Below are positions 10,694 through 20,809 of a stretch of 64,000 nt of DNA, in pieces; position 1 is the first letter of the stretch, and each line of letters begins with the position of its first letter. Source of the stretch: Paramyrothecium sp. XJ0827 (lineage: Eukaryota > Ascomycota > Sordariomycetes > Hypocreales > Stachybotryaceae); assembly GCA_020881915.1 (NCBI GenBank), contig JAJFPB010000007.1:434001-498000 (forward strand). Direction: 5' to 3'. The translations under genes and the position numbers were made by a program. The notes below the pieces were generated by a model. That model ran no database searches, was not told the DNA's origin, and saw only the letters and a program-made list of their open reading frames with translations.

Positions 10694-13600
10694 TTACACG
10701 GCCAGTTGACTTTCTGCCTCAGTGGCCCGCTGAATAATTGTATCCCGTTGTTGCGCTGTGTACACCTGGGCAGTCACAAACGTGCCTGCAACCGAGGAAA
10801 CGGCCTTGACAAAAGCTTCGTGCGTGACAAAGGGGGCTTGATCCCAGACCAGGTCAAGGAAAGTCGGCCCGTCTGTGCCTGGAGACGGGATGCCCGTAAC
10901 GGGGACATCATAGTTCGGGAGTCCATCGTTGCGCTTTCGGTTCGGCACGCCCGTGTCGATGGACCCAAAGACAACATTCGGCTCCACGCGGCGGAAGTAA
11001 GACGAGACAGCCTGAGTATCGCTGATGTAGTACGGGCGCAAGTTCAGGGAACCTGCCGCACTCGTAAACAGCTGGTCGCCAGAGGCTGTCTTTGAGGACC
11101 GCAAGATAGCCGCTCGCGAGTAGTCGCCATCCAGTTTGAGATAACGGTAGAGAGATAATTGCCAGAAGCTGCCACTGCCTCCACTCGGGGTACCGAGGAT
11201 CTGCAGCAAAATCGGCCCCCACATGAGTGCTTGCGTATCCGGGCGATCCAAAGCACGCTCGGTCCGGATGCTGAACGGCATACGTACTTCGATCGTGTCG
11301 CCGGTCTTCCAGGCTCGGCTGAGAGTTAGATAGGTGCCGGGCTTGGCCATGGTGGACTGAGCCGCCCCATTGATGGTGACTTGGAAACCCTTGCGAACCC
11401 AGGCAGGCACGCGAAGCTTGATGTCAAGTTGTCCTTGCCCAGTTATGGTAAACTTGGATGTATCGCTGCGAGGGAATGTTGTTTCCTGCTTGATCGTGAA
11501 GCCCTTCTCTGTCCATGTCAAGGTAGACGGGACATACAGATTGATCCAGAGCTCCGAGTTACTTGCCGAGCGGAAATAGACAGTCTCCTGGTATTTAGTA
11601 TGACTCTCTAGGCCTGTCCCACCACAGCACGTCCCGGTGTTGCCATAGCTACGACTAGAGCCGGGCGTGAGTGGCTGGAAGTATGTGAGGAGCGGGTCAG
11701 TCGCGCTGGCCGAGTCCCTGCGAGAGCCGGCAATCATGTTGAAGAGGCCGCGTTCATAATTGTCCATGTATGTCGCGTTGTTCTCATGCCTGAACAAGTC
11801 GCGGCCCAGCTTGAGCATATTGTACGAGGTGCACGTCTCGGCGCCGCCTTTGGCGATGGCATTGGCGATGTTGCCGCGGTTCTGGAACAACTCGGTGTTG
11901 TCGTTCGAGCCTGGATAGTTGCCGCCGGTCCCGCCACTGGCAAACTCGCGATGCGGCACGACCCAGCCGTAGAAGTTCTTGGCCGCGGTGAAGTACTCCT
12001 CGTCGCCACTGTGCTCAAAGATCCTCATGTAGCCGACAAATTGGGGGACATGTGTATTTGCGTGTAGCCGCTCCGGTCGGCGCCGGCCTGGTTTGTTCTG
12101 TGGCGTTACAACGAGGATATCACTATTGGATACAGCAGCTCCAAATAGCGATTCGCGGTTGTCGAAAGCTTTCGCGGTTTGTAGGTGCCGCGCATCGCCG
12201 GTCAACTGATAGATCTCCGGGAACACCTCATTGGCACCACCGAACTCACCAGCGATGTAGAGGTCCCACATGTAGTTCAGATCATCTCTGGTCAAGTTCC
12301 CTTTATATCCGGGCTGGTTCTTGTCACCAACAGTCAGTGCAAGATGAGCCCAGTTGGCCATCTTCTTGACTACGTCCAGAGCTTTTGTGTTGTTGGTGTT
12401 GTAATACGCATCCAAAAGCCCTCGCATGATCTTATGCTGCGTGTACCAAGGAGCCCAGGTGTTTGAGTTGGCGTTGCCTCCATAAACTGCCCACCGAGGG
12501 GGCCCAAGACGAAGGACTGTGTCCTCAGGAAGCGCGCCAAGATAGCCAGCATGGGTTGGGATCCAGCCACTGCCACCGCCAGGGTTTTCATCGGCGCCAA
12601 CCACTCCAGCGTCGCGGCCATTAGGCGAAGCGTCTTGGAGAGTAGTACCATCCTTTTCGTCAAAGCGGTACCAGGCGATGTGGCCGCTGATGGAAGAGCC
12701 GGCCGCAGAGGTCTGCAGGGCCTGGATTTCGGCGACGCTCAGCGCGCGGTTGAAGATGTGAAATTCGTCGACTGCAGCATTGAGTGTCGCATCACCATAT
12801 TGGGAGCGGCCGATCCATCGGTTCCCAGGACTATTCAGATTGGTCGGATTCAGCGTTATGTTGGTATTCGTGCCGGATACCTGGCCGTTCACATAGAGCG
12901 TCCCGGTGCTGCCAGCAAGGGTGACTGCCACATGAACCCACTGACCAATAGGCAGCGCTGTTCTACCATCGATGCGCTGCTCCTGGCTAGAGCCACCGGT
13001 TGTAATAGCGAATCGCGGCACATTGCCAGTGGCTCCGGAGCGTGGAGTGACGAACATGTTGATGCTGGTGTCTTGGCCGAAGTCGAACAGACGACTCCAA
13101 GTCTGAGTGGAGTCCAAGTTGACCCAACTCGCGATGGTGAAGTCTCTGAGCTGATTGATTGTTTCTTGCGGCAAAGTTGCATATCGAGCCTGGCTGGTGC
13201 CGTTGAGTTTCAAGGCGCTGCCAAATTTGCCCGTCACACGGCCGACCTGCGGATCCGATGGTTGTCCTCCTCCTCCTCCGCCGCCGCCTCCACCCTTCAT
13301 TCGAGCGGTAATTGCGTCTTGACATGCGCCAAGCTCGTTGACCATCCGATCAAGCTTGTCCTTGTAGACTGCTTCCCCTTGGTCGGCGTACGCCTGCGAG
13401 AGTGCTGTCATATAGTGGCCTGCCCAGTGTCCGCTCAACAACCCGCCGTCTTCCCATCCGCCTGGAACAGCCAGGCCATCCGGGTTGGGACGACCGGCCT
13501 GGTTATTGAAAAGAATCAAATATCGGCGCTCGTCGTATTCTCGTAAGAATTGCTTGATTCTATCCCGCTTCTCCTGAAGCAAGCCACTGCCGAGCCGAAC

Positions 13601-13765
13601 CTGGTCAAGCCGGAACGGTCGCAAGGGTGCGTTGGCTTCCAGACCTAGATCTGCAGCCACATCTGTACGGTCATCCAATGCGGCCGTGTGATCGACACCA
13701 CTGCCGAGAGCAACAGCGGCACTTAGGACCAGGGCTTCTACAAGACGGCGTAGGCTGATGGCCAT
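10694..13765 (-). CDS. Secreted GH127 (beta-L-arabinofuranosidase-type) hydrolase with inserted LamG domain
   Basis: Single exon, 1023 residues from the ATG at 13765, which opens a signal peptide (MAISLRRLVEAL...). GH127 sequence starts at about residue 48 and breaks off after GACQDAITARMK at about 157. A ten-glycine run follows, then a LamG/concanavalin-like lectin domain to about residue 355, a second stretch resembling the first strands of a LamG domain (IAWYRFDEKDGTTLQDAS), and the GH127 barrel resumes at about 400. The zinc-thiol site is visible as ETC (Glu643, Cys645) and CC (713-714), matching the Glu-Cys-Cys-Cys site of the GH127 arabinofuranosidase HypBA1. Members usually release terminal beta-L-arabinofuranose. 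The lack of introns, Gly run and domain order resemble actinobacterial proteins, so transfer from bacteria is plausible. Substrate is inferred from family only. Confidence 0.9.
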   Translation of the reverse strand: MAISLRRLVEALVLSAAVALGSGVDHTAALDDRTDVAADLGLEANAPLRPFRLDQVRLGSGLLQEKRDRIKQFLREYDERRYLILFNNQAGRPNPDGLAVPGGWEDGGLLSGHWAGHYMTALSQAYADQGEAVYKDKLDRMVNELGACQDAITARMKGGGGGGGGGGQPSDPQVGRVTGKFGSALKLNGTSQARYATLPQETINQLRDFTIASWVNLDSTQTWSRLFDFGQDTSINMFVTPRSGATGNVPRFAITTGGSSQEQRIDGRTALPIGQWVHVAVTLAGSTGTLYVNGQVSGTNTNITLNPTNLNSPGNRWIGRSQYGDATLNAAVDEFHIFNRALSVAEIQALQTSAAGSSISGHIAWYRFDEKDGTTLQDASPNGRDAGVVGADENPGGGSGWIPTHAGYLGALPEDTVLRLGPPRWAVYGGNANSNTWAPWYTQHKIMRGLLDAYYNTNNTKALDVVKKMANWAHLALTVGDKNQPGYKGNLTRDDLNYMWDLYIAGEFGGANEVFPEIYQLTGDARHLQTAKAFDNRESLFGAAVSNSDILVVTPQNKPGRRRPERLHANTHVPQFVGYMRIFEHSGDEEYFTAAKNFYGWVVPHREFASGGTGGNYPGSNDNTELFQNRGNIANAIAKGGAETCTSYNMLKLGRDLFRHENNATYMDNYERGLFNMIAGSRRDSASATDPLLTYFQPLTPGSSRSYGNTGTCCGGTGLESHTKYQETVYFRSASNSELWINLYVPSTLTWTEKGFTIKQETTFPRSDTSKFTITGQGQLDIKLRVPAWVRKGFQVTINGAAQSTMAKPGTYLTLSRAWKTGDTIEVRMPFSIRTERALDRPDTQALMWGPILLQILGTPSGGSGSFWQLSLYRYLKLDGDYSRAAILRSSKTASGDQLFTSAAGSLNLRPYYISDTQAVSSYFRRVEPNVVFGSIDTGVPNRKRNDGLPNYDVPVTGIPSPGTDGPTFLDLVWDQAPFVTHEAFVKAVSSVAGTFVTAQVYTAQQRDTIIQRATEAESQLAV

Positions 13766-15138
13766 ATCGCGAAGCCAAAATCTACTTGTGTTAGCGGGCG
13801 CATGAGTCTTGGCAATCAATAGATGTAAGCGGACCTTTGATGCTTGCAATTGAATTGTATTGGTTCAAGAGGATTGATGTCGATTATTTCTGCCAGCCAA
13901 TAGCGCAATTTCTACACTTGCAACATCAGACAATATTCTGCGCCAGCCTGTGCGAAGATTTCCTGAGATCGGCTGTCGCCCATCGGCTCTTTTTATGCCG
14001 GACAAGGAGAGCGTGCGCAGCGATAACGTCTGTCGACTGAGTGGCGCGGTTAAGGATGCAAGGCCCGTATGGCATTTGGCAACCCCACGAGGGGTCTGAT
14101 GAGCAATCATCTGCTGGCCGACTGGTGCGATTATATCTTCCTTAATGAACCCCCGCCCTGCCATTGTACCCTCTCCCCCATTCAATTCGTATTCCCCGGA
14201 CACAAGCCAGCCGATTGAGGGAATGATCAACTGCGCGAATGCAAGTCAGGCCACTGTCGTCGCAACAATACTACGAGATGTAGATAGAATCCACAAAGGA
14301 ATGTGAGAATGAGGGAAGGATAGCCCGTTCAATTAGCTATGCCAGACTTCTTCAAGGTAAAGCACCTTGATTCTAATGCTACCACACGTCACATCCTCGA
14401 GGTCGGATCAGAGCTACTAGCGATGAGGGCCAGGCCGAGGCAGCAGGCCATACACTGCATCAGATAGAGTCGGGAAACTCGTTATCACGCTCTTCCATCT
14501 TAACCACCTTATCCTCCATGAGATCTGATTCTCTTCCAGTACAGGTTGGCCTCTACCCCCGTGCTTGCCGCCAAAATACGTCAGCCGTGGTTCTCAGGTT
14601 TTCCGAACCCGCACCATGGAAGGCCATAGTGAACAAAGTAGCTCGTCCCTGGCGAGGTGGGATTGACGATCCGGTCCATATGTGCTTTGGTAGGAGAGGT
14701 TTCCCGACGACCTCCGTTCCTTTCAATGAGATCACAGAGTATGCAGCACTGGCTTATGATGCAAAGATAACCAATTCACAGGAGGCGTACCCGCCTCTCA
14801 CTTCACTAATGAGATCTTGCTTGAGGCACTTAACAGTAACAAGGAAACGTCCATAATCGGTGGATGCTGCTAGCTTCGATGCTGGTGAGATGCTGGAGCA
14901 GTCCTGAACACTAGATTTTGTATTGATTTGATTGCTGCATTCGAGAATGCACCTCCTACGGCACAATGAAGCCCACCGCAGGCAACTTCTTGCTAGGTAG
15001 ATTGGATCTCTGGCGAGCCAAGGCGCATACATGGCAAGCAATTAGTCCGTCACCAAGCTGACGCCGCTTCCATCATGGTTTTTGAAGTCCTCAGCAATCC
15101 GGTAACTCTCGAAGGGCAAACCCTCAGCTGGCCGTCGG
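13766..15138. other. Intergenic region, no supported gene
   Basis: Includes the promoter of the GH127 gene (minus strand). Short frames at 14.5-15.0 kb show no motif, and I would not annotate them. Confidence 0.45.
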
Positions 15139-15513
15139 TTAGTCGCTGGCTGGGATGGGTTTTTCATCAGTTTCTGCATGCTCGAGGCCTTCTTTCCCTT
15201 TCCTAACCTTGTCACCTTTCGTGCTAGAAGGAGCGGAGGGGGGACCCGCCCTAGCCTCAGACAGCTTATCAGCTTCATCGTCTCCGGCATTGCTTCGATC
15301 TCTCAAGCTGAGGGCAGAGAGTTTGTTGGAAGAAATGACTTCCTCTAGATCACCAGCTGTGGCGACCTCCTTCGCAATTTTGAGTAGACTCCCATGGGCG
15401 TCAGTTGTCGCGATCTTTGTGGCACACATCAACGCGTGCAACATTGGGGTGGCGATAAAGACGAGTACTAGCCACACAAACCGTCCAGTGCTGCCGCATA
15501 GTGGTTTCAACAT
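15139..15513 (-). CDS. Hypothetical protein with N-terminal hydrophobic segment (doubtful)
   Basis: An open frame of 124 residues starts MLKPLCGSTGR and has one hydrophobic stretch (FVWLVLVFIATPMLHALM) followed by a polar, charged tail (repeated Asp/Glu/Lys/Ser). It could be a secreted or single-pass membrane protein. The 3' end may be spliced differently: another frame just downstream (15042-15180) ends in an ordinary-looking polar peptide. An open frame of equal length lies on the opposite strand, which weakens the call. No family is recognised. Confidence 0.25.
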   Translation of the reverse strand: MLKPLCGSTGRFVWLVLVFIATPMLHALMCATKIATTDAHGSLLKIAKEVATAGDLEEVISSNKLSALSLRDRSNAGDDEADKLSEARAGPPSAPSSTKGDKVRKGKEGLEHAETDEKPIPASD

Positions 15514-16041
15514 CCGTTGTGCTAGGAAATGAAAGAATTCTAGATGGTTCTGCCATATATGTTGAGTAACCTACCAAATTGAACCACATTTGAGAATATC
15601 AAATATGGAAAAAGCTACGATAAAAATGATTCAGGAGGAAGGCCCAGTACGCATAGTCTCAGGTACAGTAATAAAAGTCAACAATGATGGCAATATTGCT
15701 TTTGTAAATTGCTGAGCGTATAGTAATATCTCCCCAATCTTGTGGAAACAGAAGATCATAATTTTCCGTACCGTGCCCTCATGTACTCTTACCTCATCCT
15801 CTATCAACCCTGTTAATAAAACGTAGGATGCCATGCAAGTAAGATGCACAGCCTCACGCGTATATTTTCTGGTTTTCCCACCGTGTCCACTTTAAAAACC
15901 TGTTCTGCGATTCTGTTACTCTTCATACTTGCGGAATTGAGAATTGCGAGTCACCGCCTTATTGGGTCTGTCCACTTCTTGCCTTATGCTCAGAACCGCC
16001 TGTTCTCTTTCTTCCTCGTTCTTGCATGTTGTCCTCCCGAG
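15514..16041. other. Intergenic region upstream of the HET gene
   Basis: Probable promoter and leader of the HET gene. The HET frame stays open upstream to an ATG at 15844, but the extra 66 residues are hydrophobic and unlike the family. No other gene is seen. Confidence 0.45.
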
Positions 16042-18234
16042 ATGTCGACATACTCAATGCCAGACATAGCCTTGGAATACTCAGAAGGGCTCCAAGCTCT
16101 TTGCGAGACATGTCGTTCAATAATGAGAAAGGTCGTACGTTACGTGTACGAAGAAGACACTGATTCACTTTCGATGGTCACGCATGAGACCGTCGTAGGA
16201 AAGCCAAATGAGAGCTGCATTAGCTGCAGCGACCTAGCAAAGGGCCTTGATAAGAGTTGCTCGATCTGCAACTCCCTGAAGAAGCGGTTTGGGACACAGC
16301 TTGACAAGAACAAATTGCCTGACACGTTGGGAGGTTCGACAAAGCACGACAGAATATTTTGCACCATTCAATTCGGTCCTCAACGGGACGATGAAGCCCC
16401 GAATCAAGTGCGTTTCACTCTCAACAAAGACATACGAAGAAGTGCAGGTCCTCCTCAATCGCCGAAGAATCCTAAGCCTGGTAGCTTAAAAATAGGAGGT
16501 GCCTTGTTTCCCATAAGCATGACGTTGCGAATCAACCGACTACAGGGCTCAGGACGCATACATGGTCTTGCTCGTACAACGCTAGCACAATCATGGACCG
16601 GCAACGAGAGCTTTGCTGCACTTGGCAACGCGTGGCTCGCGGACTGCTTGAGTAGCCACAAACAGTGCTCACAGGCCTCCGACTGGGTGCCAACGCGATT
16701 GCTCCGTATATCCACAACGACTGTATATCTGGTAGAGTGTGACAACACTATGAGAGTCCCTTATGCTACCTTGAGCCATTGCTGGGGCTCCACCCGATTT
16801 GAGACCCTAACGCGGGATTCTTATCCAAAATTCCGTGCAGGAGTTCCTTTAGAGTCTTTCCCGCCGACGTTCCGGCAAACCATGGTCACGCTTCAAAGGA
16901 TGGGCATTCGTTACGTCTGGATCGATTCCTTCTGCATTATCCAAAATGATGAGGAGGACTGGGAAATTGAATCTTCTCGGATGCAGTTTGTGTATTCAAA
17001 AGGTATCTTGAACATCGCGGCAGCAGCCAGCGACGGGCCGCATGGTGGGCTGTTCGTGCATCGTCGTCATGAAGATCTTCGCTCTGCTACCGTCATACAG
17101 TCCTCTTACTCCGAAGTGACATCATCGTCAACTTGCACTGACATTATGATCTTTTCTCTCGATACGCAAAGCAATACTGTCAAGCAGGCTATCATGGACC
17201 TAGATAAAACTCGGCTGATGAGTCGTGCATGGGTCTTGCAAGAGAGCATACTGAGTACCCGAATGCTCTCTTTCACCAATAAGGAACTTGTTTGGCAGTG
17301 TGCCGAAGCTTCCTGGTGCGAGACTGTGCCTCACAGCGAACCCAGCCACACGTTCGTCAATCAGAGTCATTATTTCTCAGCACTCAATCACCCCCTTTCG
17401 TCCCCTTCCAGCAATAACGCGAAAATCTCAGCTCAAAGCGCCCAAAAGATCAGTTCTCAATGGCAGCATATGATGCGTCAAAACTGGTTTTCAATCATCA
17501 ACAAATATTGGCGCATGGGTTTGAGTCATCCTGATAAGGATATCTACAAGGCAATAGAGGGAGTGGGCCAACAAGCTGCTCGGCTTAGCCATGATACATA
17601 CAGAAGGGGGTTTCTGGAAAGCACTCTCCCACAATCATTATACTTCCAAAAGCATCGGAATCTAGAGCAACACACTGGAGAATGGGAGGCCCCAACCTGG
17701 CACTGGACTTCTCGTCCACGCCGTGGCAAGAGGTTCAGAGCTACGTACGAGTATCATCCAGCTTCCCCGTTTAGAACACGTGGAGAGAAGTGGACCGTCC
17801 CTCTTGTGTTTGCTTTCACATCTGACGCTTGTGGAGTATCTTCCCAGCCATATGAGAAGGACCTTTGGCCCCATATGATGGTTATTGGAAGGCTTATCAG
17901 AGCTCGCAGATTCATAGATCAAGAGCCAAAAGGTTCTAGCCGAGGCGATAGAACCTCGCATGCGCTTGTCACAGAGAGCGTAAGCAAACCAGCTCTCAAG
18001 ATTGAAGGCCTCTTCGACAATCTATTTTCGGATTTTGATGACGACAGTCTTGATCTGATGGTTATTCTTCCAATTTGTATAGAATACAATTCTAGGACAG
18101 ATCCATGCGTTCAGTGTTTAATCTTGTCCCAAATTGGGAAGGGCACTTACTGTCGGGTTGGGACTCACGAGGGTCCGTTGAAGATGTTGGAAATCATGCA
18201 TCTTTCTAAGCCGAAGCTGGTCGATATCGAATGA
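16042..18234 (+). CDS. HET domain (heterokaryon incompatibility-type) protein
   Basis: Single exon; 730 residues from the ATG at 16042 (MSTYSMPDIALEYS), chosen because the upstream in-frame extension looks like non-coding leader. An N-terminal region with paired cysteines (LCETC, SCSDLAKGLDKSC) precedes the HET core. That core shows all three hallmark blocks: PYATLSHCWG at about residue 238, IRYVWIDSFCIIQND at about 288 with a following AAAASDGPHGGLF, and the RAWVLQESILSTRMLSF block. HET proteins are often triggers of regulated cell death after non-self recognition in filamentous ascomycetes, usually cytoplasmic. This one lacks visible ankyrin, WD40 or NACHT partners, so it is a stand-alone HET. 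Its stop codon lies only about 118 bp from that of a convergent zinc-cluster regulator. Role in actual incompatibility is inference. Confidence 0.92.
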   Translation: MSTYSMPDIALEYSEGLQALCETCRSIMRKVVRYVYEEDTDSLSMVTHETVVGKPNESCISCSDLAKGLDKSCSICNSLKKRFGTQLDKNKLPDTLGGSTKHDRIFCTIQFGPQRDDEAPNQVRFTLNKDIRRSAGPPQSPKNPKPGSLKIGGALFPISMTLRINRLQGSGRIHGLARTTLAQSWTGNESFAALGNAWLADCLSSHKQCSQASDWVPTRLLRISTTTVYLVECDNTMRVPYATLSHCWGSTRFETLTRDSYPKFRAGVPLESFPPTFRQTMVTLQRMGIRYVWIDSFCIIQNDEEDWEIESSRMQFVYSKGILNIAAAASDGPHGGLFVHRRHEDLRSATVIQSSYSEVTSSSTCTDIMIFSLDTQSNTVKQAIMDLDKTRLMSRAWVLQESILSTRMLSFTNKELVWQCAEASWCETVPHSEPSHTFVNQSHYFSALNHPLSSPSSNNAKISAQSAQKISSQWQHMMRQNWFSIINKYWRMGLSHPDKDIYKAIEGVGQQAARLSHDTYRRGFLESTLPQSLYFQKHRNLEQHTGEWEAPTWHWTSRPRRGKRFRATYEYHPASPFRTRGEKWTVPLVFAFTSDACGVSSQPYEKDLWPHMMVIGRLIRARRFIDQEPKGSSRGDRTSHALVTESVSKPALKIEGLFDNLFSDFDDDSLDLMVILPICIEYNSRTDPCVQCLILSQIGKGTYCRVGTHEGPLKMLEIMHLSKPKLVDIE

Positions 18235-18351
18235 CTCACAAGGATGCACTTCGTAAGTGAGCTCCTTCAGCCAATTTATATACTTTATCATCATTTTACT
18301 GTCTGCAATGATTCCTCCTTCTTCCCTTAATTAATCTCTTTTCCTCCGCCA

Positions 18352-20455
18352 CTAAGGGGGCGTTACCTGCCCTAATTCTGCGTCTTTGTTGTTGATTTTC
18401 CGGGTGCCAGCTCTCTCAGTCGCACATTGCGCCAGACGGACTAACTCTGCAATGAAGGCCTCCAGCAAACTCAAATGGCGGGTCTCGTGAACGTCAAGAA
18501 TACTTTTTCGCATGTTTCTGAGCATCTGGGGCACTGCCCGCAGTATATCAATATCGTTCAGCGCCGAGGGAGCAGTGGGCTCTTGCAGTACATAGGAGAA
18601 AATCGTTACCGTCGCCCAGACAGGGTAGAAAATGATGAGCCTTCTTTCGGTCAGCCTTGCTTGATTACTTACTCGTGATAGCTTGAATCGTCACTCCTGG
18701 GAAATGAACTTACCAGAACATTTCTCTGTGCATACATTTTGAAGCAGCATCAAGGTAGGCCAGCGTAGCCCTGCTAGCATAGACAGACAAGGCCAAGCTG
18801 GACTTGATTGCCTCCGGGCCATCCGTGATGGCAGGTCCAACTGCACAACGACCGCAAGCTCTGTGTATTGCAGAAAGCAAGTAAAGATACTCCAAGTGTA
18901 TGAAAATAATCCAAGTGCCATACTCGCTCTGCATAATTTCCGCAGCTGTGCCAAAGTCAACAACTGAGAGGCGTGGGCGGGCAAATGCCGGCATCGACAA
19001 GCGCCATTCTTCGAGCCGGTCGTCCAAGTCTCTAATGTCATGGAGCCATTCGGCGTCAGACTTGTCAGAAGCAGGCCCTGAGTAAAGCCTGGAAGAAACA
19101 TCCGATTTTAGTATAGTCAGTCTTAGATCGCTCGGGAACAAAGGTGCTGTGAGGTCGTCAATGGCCGCTAGGCCCTGGGGACCATCGAGTTTGAGGCTGC
19201 ATTGGTCATCACTCAGCAATGGAGGGCGACCAATACGAAGTGATATGTGCTTGTCGAGGAAATAGCATAGCCAGAAGAGGTTTCGCAAGTGTCTCGGCGG
19301 ATATGAGGGCGAAGAGTGTGGTTGGTCTGAATGGGCACCAAGACCGTAAAGACATTGCACAGCCATTGAAAGTACAAGTGCCGCTGGCCTTATCGTTCCG
19401 ATGAAGTCGTAGTATATACACTATTACCAGTCAGCTGTCAATCCTTTGTTCCAGTTCGGGATGATCTGTGTGACTTACGAGCATAATAGCTGCTTGCAGT
19501 CCTTCTAAGTTAGGCTCTGCGAGAACTTCCATCAGGGACCCTTTTGCTTCATGGCTATACACATCTGCTTCGGCCGGTTTCACAGGAATCCTGTCCGGCT
19601 CAAGCACCATTAGAAATGCGCTGAAAGCCTGCACACACGCCCGGGCGCGCAATGATATTGAATGACTGTCAGCGTAGTAAGCTTGATGAATTGTAGCTTG
19701 GAAGCTTCCCATACTGACAACGGGAAAGATTCTGCGCAGTGAAGATGAATTGAAAACCTGCAAGCAATAGTCGGCCACGCTTTTGGTGGGCATACGCATG
19801 ACATTCTTCGGCTGAACCAGTGCTGCTTCTGATGCGTGTAATTCCAAGTCCTTCGCTTGATAAATGTCGTTGAAGAGCGCGGCGGCTCCAGTCTTATCCT
19901 GGATCCAGCGCAGTCCTCCTTGACAGAATACCGGAATCCCCACTTGAGCGGTGAGATCCCCAAAGTTGAATCCTGCAAAGTGCATCGAGTTCGAATAGAA
20001 GATGCCTTGTTGCGGGATCTCTAAGAGTGCTTTGGAGGCATCTTCTGTGGAGTTGAGAGCGAATTTGACGGCCTTAGTCGAGGCGCGGTCACTGGATGGC
20101 GTGTTTAGAGCCTTTTGCGAACGAAGAGCATCGGCTCCAAGCAGGTCTTCGAGACGAGCTATCCTCTGTTCAATCTGTTCCTGCACGCTCTCGGGCTGGT
20201 TCTTCCTGTTACTCAAGATCAATGTTCAACTCTGAAAGTCATGATGAACTATATCACTGGTACCTTAATTTCTTTTGCATCCGGGAATTTGGTCGGGCGT
20301 ACGTGCAAATGAGGTCACGGTGTGAGCACCACTCGCAACGGGGTTCGCCTCCATCGCAATGAATCTCGCGCAACGTCAGGAGGTGCATCAATACGATGAG
20401 AAGTGGCCTGTACCTTCTTCATGCGGCAGGAGCCGCACGCTCTCTTCCTCGCCAT
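18352..20455 (-). CDS. Zn2Cys6 transcription factor with fungal-specific regulatory domain
   Basis: Five exons (20455-20414, 20364-20264, 20205-19479, 19420-18714, 18640-18352) joined in frame give 621 residues; introns are 49-73 bp with clear branch sites. The binuclear zinc cluster is split by intron 1: CGSCRMKK then IHC, and continues as PRCEWCSHRDLIC (Cys 7, 10, 17, 24, 27, 34; spacing 2-6-6-2-6). A short coiled-coil-like linker (QEQIEQRIARLEDLL) follows. The middle region has the fungal_trans signature around CLYGLGAHSD and LFWLCYFLDKHISLRIGRPP. It is a nuclear regulator that would bind CGG-type sites. It lies downstream of, and on the same strand as, an epoxide hydrolase gene, which is a candidate target by position only. 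The first acceptor (GAG) is non-standard but is the only one restoring the cluster. Confidence 0.9.
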
Positions 20456-20651
20456 TCTCTGCGATGATGCTGGGTGATGCAAACGTGGAGTCGGAGCTAC
20501 CCGAAACTCAACGAAATCACTCTGCTGTTGATCGTAGATTTGCCGAGACGATCGGGTGGCTGAAGGAATGAATCCATGGCAACTGTGGCGTCCGCGGGCT
20601 CCTACAGGAGCTAGTGCCGACTAAGATCGCACTATCAAGTGGTTGGTCTAG

Positions 20652-20677
20652 TGCTTACAGGTTCTGCTTACAGGTTC
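20652..20677. repeat. 13-bp perfect tandem duplication
   Basis: TGCTTACAGGTTC occurs twice directly head to tail, upstream of the zinc-cluster regulator (about 200 bp before its ATG). It could be a duplicated regulatory site; nothing else supports that. Confidence 0.85.
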
Positions 20678-20809
20678 ATTTTAGAAGCTATCCCAGATTT
20701 GGAAGGCTGCTTAACCTGGTGGCTTCAGAACGTGCATTCACGGATGTTAAGAAACAAATGAGCGTTAATTAACATGTGTCTTAAATATCAAAGTCTACTT
20801 CCAAGTCTC

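Noticed and set aside
12551..13546. 331-codon open frame on the + strand inside the GH127 gene
   Set aside because: It is antisense to a clear GH127/LamG coding region, has no motif of its own and is explained by the GC-rich codon pattern of the real gene.
15844..16041. 66-residue N-terminal extension of the HET protein
   Set aside because: It is hydrophobic and unlike HET proteins; the ATG at 16042 starts the family-like sequence.
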